From Macrococcoides bohemicum (lineage in GTDB: Bacteria; Bacillota; Bacilli; Staphylococcales; Staphylococcaceae): 64,000 nt of DNA. Position numbers and translations under genes: made by a program. This document shows, piece by piece, positions 45,078-53,656 of the stretch. Every line of letters begins with the position of its first letter. Within the stretch, counting starts at the first letter, position 1. The DNA is taken from assembly GCF_042658685.1 (NCBI RefSeq), contig NZ_JBHSQY010000001.1; one strand, written 5' to 3'. The notes below the pieces were generated by a model. That model was not told where the DNA came from. It made no database searches and worked only from the letters and a program-made list of their open reading frames with translations.

Positions 45078-45202
45078 ATGGCCATTTTTAATATAAAAAA
45101 GGAGGGTAAATCGGTGGAGATATATAAACAAAGAAAATAATAAATCCAAAAGTAAAAAAGTATAGACATATTTCTTATTAAATTACTTGCAAAAAAATTT
45201 AT

Positions 45203-45218
45203 ATAGGGAAATCCCTAT
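45203..45218. promoter_or_regulatory. GC-rich palindrome upstream of nir operon, candidate NreC site
   Basis: ATAGGGA (45203-45209) and TCCCTAT (45212-45218) are perfect inverted repeats with a 2-base centre in very A+T-rich DNA. Staphylococcal NreC, which activates nitrate and nitrite reductase operons without oxygen, binds GC-rich palindromes. The centre lies about 58 bases before the expected transcription start, and the promoter has no good -35, as expected when an activator is required. The assignment is inferred. Confidence 0.5.
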
Positions 45219-45228
45219 TCATATATAC

Positions 45229-45262
45229 ATGTGAACATATTCACAACTAAATAAGCTATAAT
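45229..45262. promoter_or_regulatory. Rex operator and -10 element of the nir operon
   Basis: ATGTGAACATATTCACAA (45229-45246) matches the Rex consensus TTGTGAANNNNTTCACAA at all specified positions but the first. The -10 TATAAT is at 45257-45262, so the Rex site covers the -35 region. Rex releases DNA when NADH/NAD+ rises, so the operon should open when respiration is limited. Rex control of nitrite reduction genes is known in S. aureus. Confidence 0.7.
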
Positions 45263-45293
45263 ATAAATGTATCTTTTATTGAGGGGGACGCAC

Positions 45294-46025
45294 ATGAAAG
45301 GAATCATATATATCGCACATGGATCAAAGATGCCTGATAAAAATCAACTTTTCAGAGAATTTGTAGATAATATAATATCAAAGCGACCTGAAACAGTACA
45401 GCAGTTAGCTTTTCTCGAAAAAGATGACGAGAATGTACCAATTATTACACGCCGTATGGTAGATGCTGGTGTCACAGAATTTTTAGTGATGCCGATGCTC
45501 TTATTTCCAGCAATGCATGCAAGAGAAGATATTCCGGCACAGCTTAATGATGTATTAAAGGATTATCCACAAATAACATACCACATTGCAGATTGTTTCG
45601 GAGATGAACCAAGTGTCTACAAGGTGTGTGAGCGCATCATTTCTGAATTTAATGATGCAACGATATTGATTACAGCACATGGTAATAAAAGATTTACTGA
45701 ACCAGATGAACGTCTTACGAATATGGTGGAAGTAATGCAGCAGACGTCAGGTCAGAACTTAGTACCGGCAATGTTATATGGTGATTTAAGTTTTGAAGAA
45801 AAACTGAAGACAATGGATAAGCAAGACAAGATTATCATTATGCCATATTTCTTATTCGATGGTCATCTTGTGCGTAAGATTAAACGACTGAGTCAGCCTT
45901 TCATAGAAGCAGGGTACGATATATCTTTTACTGAAACACTGGATTTAGATTTTGCAATGACACAAGGTGTATTAAATAAACTGACACAACTTGAGGAGGA
46001 TGCATATGTATCCCGTCATGCTTAA
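45294..46025 (+). CDS. sirB: Sirohydrochlorin ferrochelatase, CbiX/SirB family
   Basis: Inserts iron into sirohydrochlorin to make sirohaem, the cofactor of the nitrite reductase encoded downstream. It has 243 residues with the tandem chelatase halves: GIIYIAHGSKMPDKNQ holds the first metal-site His and TILITAHGNKRFTEPDE the second; MLLFPAMHAREDIP supplies further ligands. ATG 45294 follows GAGGGGG. The next gene starts 20 bases before its end. Confidence 0.9.
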   Translation: MKGIIYIAHGSKMPDKNQLFREFVDNIISKRPETVQQLAFLEKDDENVPIITRRMVDAGVTEFLVMPMLLFPAMHAREDIPAQLNDVLKDYPQITYHIADCFGDEPSVYKVCERIISEFNDATILITAHGNKRFTEPDERLTNMVEVMQQTSGQNLVPAMLYGDLSFEEKLKTMDKQDKIIIMPYFLFDGHLVRKIKRLSQPFIEAGYDISFTETLDLDFAMTQGVLNKLTQLEEDAYVSRHA

Positions 46026-46431
46026 TTTAGAAGGCAAAAAGATTCTGATTGTCGGTGGGGGCAGAATTGCTAAACGCAAAGTAAACGGCTTACAAGGTGA
46101 AGGAGCATATATTACTGTCCTGGCACCAGAGATTGATGCTGAAATAGCGTCAATGAATGTTGAATGTATTCCATATCCATTTACAAAACAGGATATTAGT
46201 CAATATGACATCGTGTATATTGCAACAAATGATGAAGTTGTTAATATGCAGGTCATGGAATGTGTGCATGATAATCAGCTTATTAATGATTGTTCGAATA
46301 AAAGCAACTCAAATTTCTTTAATGTAGCCTCTTTTAAACATGATGATATGCGAATTATGATTTCAAGCGATGGTGCAAGCCCGGAAAAAAGTAAAGTACT
46401 CAAACAGAAAATTAAAGATTTATTAAAATAA
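46006..46431 (+). CDS. sirC: Precorrin-2 dehydrogenase SirC-like
   Basis: NAD-dependent oxidation of precorrin-2 to sirohydrochlorin. It has 141 residues: only the Rossmann domain (KKILIVGGGRIAKRKVNGL) and a short helical part, without the longer C-terminal half of Met8/CysG. ATG 46006 is 6 bases after GAGGAGG, inside the end of sirB. It acts between CobA and SirB in the same operon. Confidence 0.88.
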   Translation: MYPVMLNLEGKKILIVGGGRIAKRKVNGLQGEGAYITVLAPEIDAEIASMNVECIPYPFTKQDISQYDIVYIATNDEVVNMQVMECVHDNQLINDCSNKSNSNFFNVASFKHDDMRIMISSDGASPEKSKVLKQKIKDLLK

Positions 46432-46459
46432 ATGAACGAATGTGCAGAGGAGAAATAAT

Positions 46460-48862
46460 ATGAAACAACAATTAGTTATGATTGGTAATGGTATGGCAGG
46501 GATTCGTACAATTGAAGAAATTTTAGAGCGCAATCCAGATCTTTTTGAAATAACAGTTATCGGTGAAGAACCATATCCAAACTATAACCGTATTATGCTT
46601 TCTAATATTTTACAGAAGAAGATGGATATTCAGGAAACAATTCTAAATGATTATGAATGGTATAAAGAACAAGGCATCACATTAATCAATGATGATAAAG
46701 CTGAAACAATCGACAGAGCAAATAAGACAGTAACAACGAAAAAAGGCATCACAGTTTCATATGATAAATTAATCATCGCAACAGGATCAACTGCTTTCAT
46801 GTTACCGATTGATGGTGTGAAACTTGAAGGTGTTATCGGGTGGAGAACGATTAAAGATACAGAATACATTATCGAACATGCGCGTCACTATAAAAAAGCA
46901 GTCGTAATTGGCGGTGGATTGCTTGGATTAGAATGTGCACGTGGATTAATAGACCAGGGCATGGATGTTACTGTTGTACATTTAGGTGAATGGTTAATGG
47001 AAATGCAGTTAGACCGTAAAGCAGGAGAAATGTTAAAAGCTGATTTAGAGAAACAAGGTATGAAGTTTAAATTACAAGGAAACACTCAGGAAATTATCGG
47101 TAAAGACCGTGTTGAAGCGATTCGTTTGAGTGATGGTTCAGTGATTGAAACAGATTTAGTTGTAATGGCTGTTGGTATTCGTCCGGTAACAAAACAAGCA
47201 CGAGCTGCTGAACTTGAAATCGGTCGTGGTATCGTTGTTAATGATTTTATGCAGACAAGTGATCCGGATGTATACGCGGTTGGTGAATGTGCTGAACATA
47301 ACTCAAAGGTTTATGGTTTAGTAGCACCACTTTACGAACAAGGTAAGGTATTAGCAGACCATATCACAGGCAATCCAACAGATGGATATCACGGATCAAC
47401 TACATTTACGTCACTTAAAGTATCTGGCTGTGATCTATTCTCTGCCGGTAAGATTTATGAAGGTGAAAAGACACGCGGTATTGAAGTATTTAACGGTTTA
47501 GATAATGTCTATAAAAAAGTATTCGTAGAAGAAGGAAAAGTTGTAGGGGCTGTACTTTACGGGGATACTGAAGAAGGTAACCGTTTCTACAATATGATGA
47601 AAAAAGAAGAAGCAATCGAAGAATTTACATTAGTGTCACTATTGCATAAAGCTGGTGAAGTTGATGCGATCAGTGTGGAAACGATGGCTGACGATGAAAC
47701 AATTTGTGGATGTAACGGTATTTCTAAAGGACAAATCGTTAAAGCTGTACATGAAAAAGGATTAACGACAGTAGCTGAAGTTACAGCACATACTAAAGCG
47801 GGTGGATCATGTGGTAAATGTAAAGGACAAATCGCTGATTTACTCGTTCATACTTTAGGTGATAAATTTGAAGCGGGTGGTCCAACTGGAATTTGTGGAT
47901 GTACAGAACTTTCACGTGACCAGATTGTGACTCAAATTCGTGCAAAAGGTTTAAAAACTTCTAAAGAAGTACGTCACGTATTAGGATTTAAAAACTTAGG
48001 TGGATGTCCGAAATGTCGTCCGGCAGTCAACTACTACTTAAATATGTGCTGGCCACATGAGCATGAAGATGAAAAAGATTCACGTTATGCAAATGAACGT
48101 TTCCATGCGAACATTCAAAATGATGGTACTTTCTCTGTCATTCCACAGATGCAAGGTGGGGTAACAAATCCTGATCAGTTAATTAAATTAGGTGAAGTTG
48201 CGAAGAAATATGATGTACCGTTAGTGAAGATCACTGGTGCACAGCGTATCGGTTTATATGGTATTAAAAAAGAAGAATTACCTCAAGTGTGGGAAGATCT
48301 AGGCATGCGTTCAGCATCTGCTTACGGTAAAAAATTACGTTCTGTTAAATCATGTGTCGGTAAAGAATTCTGTCGATTTGGTACACAGTTAACGACACAA
48401 CTTGCCATACGTCTAGAATCAACATTTGAATATATTGATACACCACATAAATTTAAAATTGGGGTATCAGGTTGTCCGCGTAGCTGTGTAGAATCTGGTG
48501 TGAAAGATTTCGGTGTTATCGGTGTTGAGAATGGCTTCCAGATCTTTGTTGGCGGTAACGGTGGTACGGAAGTTAAAGCAGCAACATTGCTTACAACTGT
48601 AGCAACTGAAGACGATGTGATTCAATTATGTGGTGCGATGATGCAATACTACAGAGAAACAGGTATTTATGGTGAACGTACTGCACCATGGATGGAGCGT
48701 TTAGGATTCGACCAGGTGAAAGATGTATTACTTGATGAAGCCAAACAAAAAGAATTATTTGAACGTTTAATGGATGCTAATAAAGCACGTCAGGAAGAGC
48801 CGTGGAAAGCGATTGCATCAGACGAAGAGAAACGAAAAATGTATGAAGTGGAGCGCGTATAG
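46460..48862 (+). CDS. nirB: Nitrite reductase (NADH), large subunit
   Basis: Cytoplasmic sirohaem enzyme reducing nitrite to ammonia, 800 residues. Order: FAD/NAD-binding oxidoreductase (MIGNGMAGIRTIEE; IVNDFMQTSDPDVYAVGECA), two BFD-like [2Fe-2S] domains with CGCNGISKG and CGKCKG, and CGCTELSRD and CPKC, then the sirohaem/[4Fe-4S] domain with CVGKEFCRFG and GCPRSCVESGVKD. All cluster cysteines are present. ATG 46460 follows GAGGAG; nirD begins 2 bases after its stop. Confidence 0.96.
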   Translation: MKQQLVMIGNGMAGIRTIEEILERNPDLFEITVIGEEPYPNYNRIMLSNILQKKMDIQETILNDYEWYKEQGITLINDDKAETIDRANKTVTTKKGITVSYDKLIIATGSTAFMLPIDGVKLEGVIGWRTIKDTEYIIEHARHYKKAVVIGGGLLGLECARGLIDQGMDVTVVHLGEWLMEMQLDRKAGEMLKADLEKQGMKFKLQGNTQEIIGKDRVEAIRLSDGSVIETDLVVMAVGIRPVTKQARAAELEIGRGIVVNDFMQTSDPDVYAVGECAEHNSKVYGLVAPLYEQGKVLADHITGNPTDGYHGSTTFTSLKVSGCDLFSAGKIYEGEKTRGIEVFNGLDNVYKKVFVEEGKVVGAVLYGDTEEGNRFYNMMKKEEAIEEFTLVSLLHKAGEVDAISVETMADDETICGCNGISKGQIVKAVHEKGLTTVAEVTAHTKAGGSCGKCKGQIADLLVHTLGDKFEAGGPTGICGCTELSRDQIVTQIRAKGLKTSKEVRHVLGFKNLGGCPKCRPAVNYYLNMCWPHEHEDEKDSRYANERFHANIQNDGTFSVIPQMQGGVTNPDQLIKLGEVAKKYDVPLVKITGAQRIGLYGIKKEELPQVWEDLGMRSASAYGKKLRSVKSCVGKEFCRFGTQLTTQLAIRLESTFEYIDTPHKFKIGVSGCPRSCVESGVKDFGVIGVENGFQIFVGGNGGTEVKAATLLTTVATEDDVIQLCGAMMQYYRETGIYGERTAPWMERLGFDQVKDVLLDEAKQKELFERLMDANKARQEEPWKAIASDEEKRKMYEVERV

Positions 48863-48864
48863 TC

Positions 48865-49179
48865 ATGGAAAAAATCAAATTATTCAATGTATCTGAACTA
48901 GAACCTCAAATCGGTAAGAAAGTATTTGTTAAAGATGAAGAAATCGGTATTTTCTTATTAGAATCTGGAGAAATTAAAGCAATCGGAAATCGTTGCCCTC
49001 ATAAAAATGGTCCTTTAACAGAAGGTACGGTAAGTGAACATTACGTATTCTGTCCGCTGCATGACAGAAAGATTGATTTAAATGATGGCCAGGTGCAGGC
49101 ACCTGATGAAGCAGATGGATGTGTCGCAACTTATAAAGTTGAAGTTGATAACGGTGAGATATTCATATGGATAGACTAG
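48865..49179 (+). CDS. nirD: Nitrite reductase (NADH), small subunit
   Basis: A 104-residue Rieske-type protein. The ligands are in CPHKNGP and CPLHDRKIDL; both Cys-x-His and Cys-x2-His are kept, so it should hold a [2Fe-2S] cluster, unlike the E. coli NirD that has lost it. It overlaps cobA by 13 bases. Confidence 0.94.
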   Translation: MEKIKLFNVSELEPQIGKKVFVKDEEIGIFLLESGEIKAIGNRCPHKNGPLTEGTVSEHYVFCPLHDRKIDLNDGQVQAPDEADGCVATYKVEVDNGEIFIWID

Positions 49180-50189
49180 GAAAGGTCATTTTTATAGGAG
49201 CTGGACCAGGTGATCCTGGTCTTGTTTCTTATAAAGCTATCAGAAGAATTAAGACTGCAGATGTCATTATATATGATCGACTAGTCAATCCGATAATTTT
49301 ACAGCTTTCTAAACCTGATTGCGAACTTATTTATGTTGGAAAAAATCCAGATGTTAAATATAAAGCACAGAATGAAATTAATCGTATCATTAATGAGAAA
49401 GCAGCATTAGGATCAACAGTAGTGCGTCTTAAAGGTGGAGATCCTGGTATATTTGGCCGACTTTCTGAAGAAGTAGATAGTTTAGAAAAGAAATATAAAT
49501 ATGAAGTTATTCCTGGTATAACAAGTGCCAGTGCAGCTGCACTCTATTCAGGATTTCCATTAACTGATCGCGCGCATGCGCCACATGTTACTTTCTCAAC
49601 AGGTCATCTGCAAAAAGATAGTATGCGTGAAATTGATTTTCAGGCACTGGCTAAAGGTGGGACACTAGCGCTTTATATGGGGATGAAAGCTTTACCTGAA
49701 ATTGTCTCTGTCCTTTCAAAAGATATGGATGCACATTTAAAGGTAGCTGTTATCGGAAATGCAAGTTATGGTTATCAAAAGACGGTGATAGGAGATTTAT
49801 CTACAATAAACGATCTTGTTATAGAACATAAAGTTACACATCCGGCAATGATCATTATCGGTGATGTAGTAAATGTACGTGACGATTTATCATGGTTTGA
49901 ACAATTACCTGAGTTCGGATTAAGAAAACTATTCGTTTCACAAAACGATATCGACAAAGAAGAAATACTGGACATGTATGACCAAGGTGGATTTTATTAT
50001 GCAATCGACCAGTTAAGCGATGATCGTATACAAAGTAAGTATTTCAATATCCATTCTGAAATATTATCGTTTCATAGTTTTGATGAAGTCATAACAGACT
50101 CACTCGAGTCAATAAGTTTACTGGAAAATAGATACAATATAAAAATCAATCCGTCAAAGGTTAAATTAAGTGAAAGCTTGAACGATTAG
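49167..50189 (+). CDS. cobA: Uroporphyrinogen-III C-methyltransferase
   Basis: Makes precorrin-2 from uroporphyrinogen III with two SAM molecules, the entry to sirohaem. It has 340 residues. The methyltransferase core shows FIGAGPGDPGLVSYKA, LKGGDPGIFGR and GITSASAAALYSGFPLTDR. The last 85 or so residues form an extension of unknown function with no HemD motif recognised. With sirC and sirB it gives the full three-enzyme sirohaem route in one operon. Confidence 0.93.
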   Translation: MDRLGKVIFIGAGPGDPGLVSYKAIRRIKTADVIIYDRLVNPIILQLSKPDCELIYVGKNPDVKYKAQNEINRIINEKAALGSTVVRLKGGDPGIFGRLSEEVDSLEKKYKYEVIPGITSASAAALYSGFPLTDRAHAPHVTFSTGHLQKDSMREIDFQALAKGGTLALYMGMKALPEIVSVLSKDMDAHLKVAVIGNASYGYQKTVIGDLSTINDLVIEHKVTHPAMIIIGDVVNVRDDLSWFEQLPEFGLRKLFVSQNDIDKEEILDMYDQGGFYYAIDQLSDDRIQSKYFNIHSEILSFHSFDEVITDSLESISLLENRYNIKINPSKVKLSESLND

Positions 50190-50202
50190 TTCAAGCTTTT
50201 TT
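50173..50202 (+). terminator. Terminator of the nir operon overlapping the cobA stop
   Basis: Perfect 11-bp stem, 50173-50183 with 50189-50199. The last codons and stop of cobA lie in the stem and loop. The T-run is short (TTTTTT from 50197). Confidence 0.65.
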
Positions 50203-50220
50203 AAATCAAGGAGTTATCTA

Positions 50221-51585
50221 ATGACAATCAATGTAGAGAAGTTTATAGAGATATTACCGAACTTAAACAACACAGAAAATGTATATTTAAGTCTTTTAGC
50301 TGAACGTGGCTTAAACATTAATCGAGATAGTATTCAAACAGAAGTCGTTTTACCAAACCTGGTCGAAGCAGACATCATTCCTGCTACAAATGGTGCGATG
50401 TTCTTTATGCCGATTGAAATGATCAATATCTACAATCAACATGAATTAAATAGTGAATTTCCTGAAATAAAACCACCCTCTGAAGAAGAAATCGAAAATG
50501 AAAGCGCAGCGTTTGAAACGAACATTGCGCAATATAATGAACAGATGAAGATGGAAGAAGAAATCGATACAATGATTCAAACGCATGGAAACAAACCTTT
50601 AAGAGAACATTTAAATCATTTTGCGTTTGAAGATTTAAAAGCAATCGCCATGTTTTATCAATTGGATATTAAAGATGACAAGCAAACCCAAATTAATATC
50701 ATTAATGAATTATTTTTCAAAGATTTCACGATGCTAGAAAAAATGCTGAAATATATGGATTACGAGCTGCTGTTAAATATCGAGAATGCACTACAATTTG
50801 ACTATGATAATTTTACATATATGAAAGGTGCAACTAGAGAAATTTTTCTATATGCACCTACATTTAAAGAAATATTATTTTTACCGATTGATGTCGCAAA
50901 GCATATAAAAGCATTTAAAAAACATAAGGGTTACTTAAATCAAGAAATCGAAAAAATAAAGTTTTATCGAGGAATCTTTAATATTTATGGTTTTGTACGT
51001 ATTGATATAATGCAGCAAGCCTATCAAAAACTTTATCAGGAAGTATTAACAAGAGATACAATAGTAAAAGACATTCAAACTTTCTTTCCTAATCTTGTTC
51101 CGAATATCAAGGGAAACTGGATTAAGCATGAATTGTATTCACATCAGCAATTAAATTTAGATGAAATGTTCAGTAATATGGAATACTATATACCGCAATC
51201 AAAAGAAGCGGTATATAAATATATATTAAACGCATATGTTGAACCAAGTAATAATACACGTGAACTGAAAATAGAATTAAAACGCAATATGAAAGGTAAA
51301 GTAATTTTCAATCAACAAATTGAAGCACTTTTTTCAGAGATTATTGAGACATTTCGTGTGACTGATAGTTTTGAAACTGCATTTGAATTTATAGCTGATC
51401 TCGGCGCGAAGAATATGATCAGTATTGTACCGACTGAAAAGTTAACGAAGCTGTTGAAAGAAGTATACACTGAAGTAAGATTATGGCGTTTGGGTGGTAA
51501 GAAAGTAAGTGAAATGCCAGAGTTTAAACGTAGTAAAATACAGGTTGTTCAGAAGAAAAGTAAGAAGAAAAAGAAGAGGAAATAG
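50221..51585 (+). CDS. Unrecognised 454-residue soluble protein
   Basis: I do not recognise the family. The protein is hydrophilic without a signal peptide or membrane helix. Residues 80-125 are strongly acidic (PPSEEEIENE; KMEEEID). Residues about 135-165 (HFAFEDLKAIAMFYQLDIKD) look like a short helix-turn-helix element of the SAP or Rho-N type, a guess. The tail (last 20 residues) is almost all Lys and Arg with KKSKKKKKRK, suggesting nucleic-acid or membrane-surface contact. AAGGAG is 7 bases before ATG 50221, and it stands alone between two terminators. Confidence 0.75.
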   Translation: MTINVEKFIEILPNLNNTENVYLSLLAERGLNINRDSIQTEVVLPNLVEADIIPATNGAMFFMPIEMINIYNQHELNSEFPEIKPPSEEEIENESAAFETNIAQYNEQMKMEEEIDTMIQTHGNKPLREHLNHFAFEDLKAIAMFYQLDIKDDKQTQINIINELFFKDFTMLEKMLKYMDYELLLNIENALQFDYDNFTYMKGATREIFLYAPTFKEILFLPIDVAKHIKAFKKHKGYLNQEIEKIKFYRGIFNIYGFVRIDIMQQAYQKLYQEVLTRDTIVKDIQTFFPNLVPNIKGNWIKHELYSHQQLNLDEMFSNMEYYIPQSKEAVYKYILNAYVEPSNNTRELKIELKRNMKGKVIFNQQIEALFSEIIETFRVTDSFETAFEFIADLGAKNMISIVPTEKLTKLLKEVYTEVRLWRLGGKKVSEMPEFKRSKIQVVQKKSKKKKKRK

Positions 51586-51602
51586 GAATTTTATGAAATA
51601 AA

Positions 51603-51630
51603 AGCTGCTCAATTGAGTGGCTGTTTATTA
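51603..51630 (+). terminator. Weak terminator-like hairpin
   Basis: AGCTGCTC (51603-51610) pairs with GAGTGGCT (51615-51622) using two G-U pairs, followed by GTTTATTA; the T-run is poor. Confidence 0.35.
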
Positions 51631-51688
51631 TTTACTTATGTATTTGATAATAATACACTTGAAGTAATACAAAATTAGAGGTGAGCGT

Positions 51689-52321
51689 ATGCATTATGAA
51701 TTAAAAAGAATTTGTATCGGTGGTATAGAAAAGATTGATGTAAACGGTAAAGATAAGAAAACTGCTTATTATAAATATCCTATCGAAAATGCAGTACAAC
51801 TCACTGTTACGGGGTTTGTCGGAGATCAACATGTTTATAAAGGTCATGGTGGTGTAAATAAAGCGGTCTGTTTATATGATTATAAGGATTATGATTTATG
51901 GTCAGATTACATGGATATAGATACAGAATTTAGTTTGTTCGGTGAGAATATTACGACTGTTGGACTAGATAAAGATACGATTTGTATTGGCGATACGTTT
52001 AAACTTGGAGAGGCATTTATTCAAGTGACTGAAGGACGTGGACCATGTAATACGATTGCACAGGTTCACAATGTACCGAATATTGTAAAGATGATGGCTG
52101 CAAGTCGAGCAACAGGGTGTTACTTTAGAGTACTTGTTGAAGGCGTAGTTGCACCAAATAGCAGGTTAGAACTTATGAAGAAAGATGAAACTAGATTGAC
52201 GTTACATGAGTTTAATGAATTAGTATACGGTGATAAGAAGAACAAAGCTTTGATTGAAAAAGCATTAAAAGTTGATGCTTTACCTGCTGAACATAAAGAA
52301 AAGTTTGCGAAACGTTTATAA
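51689..52321 (+). CDS. MOSC domain-containing protein
   Basis: A 210-residue protein of the MOSC family (YiiM-like), proteins that bind a molybdenum or sulfur ligand through a conserved Cys. The family blocks are GFVGDQHVYKGHGGVNKAV near residue 37, FGENITTVGLD near 83 and the Cys in EGRGPCNTIA near 115. YiiM-type proteins in other bacteria detoxify N-hydroxylated base analogues; that role is possible but unproven here. The gene precedes a DUF819 gene whose ribosome binding site can pair with the DNA just after this stop codon. Confidence 0.88.
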   Translation: MHYELKRICIGGIEKIDVNGKDKKTAYYKYPIENAVQLTVTGFVGDQHVYKGHGGVNKAVCLYDYKDYDLWSDYMDIDTEFSLFGENITTVGLDKDTICIGDTFKLGEAFIQVTEGRGPCNTIAQVHNVPNIVKMMAASRATGCYFRVLVEGVVAPNSRLELMKKDETRLTLHEFNELVYGDKKNKALIEKALKVDALPAEHKEKFAKRL

Positions 52322-52328
52322 TAAATGA

Positions 52329-52392
52329 TTACCTCTTCAATAATATAGAATATTCTGATAAATTAAAAGTATAATACTTATTGAGGAGGTAA
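52329..52392 (+). promoter_or_regulatory. Long-range inverted repeat able to mask the DUF819 ribosome binding site
   Basis: TTACCTCTTCAATAA (52329-52343) pairs with TTATTGAGGAGGTAA (52378-52392) over 15 positions with one G-U. The right arm contains the GAGGAGG ribosome binding site of the next gene. A -10-like TATAAT lies between the arms at 52370-52375. Transcripts reading in from upstream would carry both arms and hide the site; transcripts started at the internal promoter would lack the left arm. Confidence 0.5.
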
Positions 52393-52395
52393 ACG

Positions 52396-53601
52396 ATGAA
52401 GACACTTTTTGCAGCAGACGATGTCATGATGTTATGGGCAATCATTGTAATATTCAGTAGTCTAAGTATTTATCTTGAATTAAAATACAAATGGGCTGCC
52501 AAAATTTCAGGGGCTATTATCGCCTTAATCTTTGCACTGTTACTTTCAAACTTTAAAGTGATACCTACAGAGTCCGTTGTCTATGATCAAGTATGGGGGT
52601 TCATTATTCCGTTAGCTTTACCGTTATTATTATTTCAAATTGATATTAAAGCAATTTGGAAAGAAAGCGGTCGATTACTGGGTATTTTTTTATTAAGTTC
52701 TGTAGGAACGGTAGCTGGAACTTTTGCTGCATTCTTTTTATTAAAAGAACATATCCCTTATCTCGATAAACTGAGTGCGATGATGAGTGCGAGCTATATT
52801 GGTGGGGGCGTGAATTTTGCTGCGATGGCATTAAAGTTTAATCCACCTAAAGATGTAATTTCAGCTGCAGTAGTTGCAGATAACTTAATGACAGCGCTAT
52901 TTATTTTGACATTAATGGCGATTCCTACAATACGATTCTTTAGAAATAAATTTAATACGCCGCACATTGATGAAGTAGAAGGAACTCAAATTGCAGGGCG
53001 GGATGATTATTTCAGTCGTAAAGAAATTTCGTTACTCGATATTGCGTTAAATTTTGGTGCAGCATTCTTTATTGTGGCTGTATCATTTAAACTGTCAGCA
53101 TTTATGACTGCTATTTTGCCGAAAGCTGATGGCAATATTTTATATGAAATGTTTACAAGTCTTGTAACAGATAAATATTTAATCTTAACGACGTTTACTT
53201 TTGTTTTGCTATTACTATTCCCTAAATTCTTCAAACAGTTAAATGGTAGTAATGAATTTGGAACATTTCTCATTTATCTCTTCTTCTTCGTATTAGGAAT
53301 TCCAGCTTCAATACCTTTAATTATCCAGACAGCACCATTGCTGTTATTATTTGTATTTATTATTGCGATGATGAATCTTGTTATAAGTTTAGTTGCCGGT
53401 AAATTCATTGGATCAGACTTAGAGGAAATATTACTAGCAAGTAATGCTAATATAGGTGGGCCGACAACTGCAGCAGCGTTAGCTATTGCTAAAGGGTGGC
53501 ATAAATTAATCGGACCGATACTCGTTGTAGGTACACTAGGTTATATTATAGGTAATTATTTAGGAACAGCGATTGGTATATTTTTAGGACAATATATGTA
53601 A
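52396..53601 (+). CDS. DUF819 family membrane protein
   Basis: A 401-residue integral membrane protein with about 10-12 hydrophobic helices. Family segments are IIPLALPLLLFQIDIKAIW near residue 72 and SASYIGGGVNFAAMALKF near 131, with a matching half, ASNANIGGPTTAAALAIAKG, near the C-terminus, indicating an internal duplication as in ion-coupled transporters. The family is of unknown function; a transport role is inferred. GAGGAGG precedes ATG 52396 and may be masked (see the inverted repeat). Confidence 0.88.
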   Translation: MKTLFAADDVMMLWAIIVIFSSLSIYLELKYKWAAKISGAIIALIFALLLSNFKVIPTESVVYDQVWGFIIPLALPLLLFQIDIKAIWKESGRLLGIFLLSSVGTVAGTFAAFFLLKEHIPYLDKLSAMMSASYIGGGVNFAAMALKFNPPKDVISAAVVADNLMTALFILTLMAIPTIRFFRNKFNTPHIDEVEGTQIAGRDDYFSRKEISLLDIALNFGAAFFIVAVSFKLSAFMTAILPKADGNILYEMFTSLVTDKYLILTTFTFVLLLLFPKFFKQLNGSNEFGTFLIYLFFFVLGIPASIPLIIQTAPLLLLFVFIIAMMNLVISLVAGKFIGSDLEEILLASNANIGGPTTAAALAIAKGWHKLIGPILVVGTLGYIIGNYLGTAIGIFLGQYM

Positions 53602-53656
53602 TAATATCCTATAATGACATAAAATATAAGTTTACGGTGGAATAGGAGATGTATTT

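Noticed and set aside
45078..45140. A 20-codon frame with AAGGAGGG inside, between rplT and the nir operon
   Set aside because: The strong ribosome binding site would serve only an 8-codon frame from a GTG; no coding pattern or promoter is seen.
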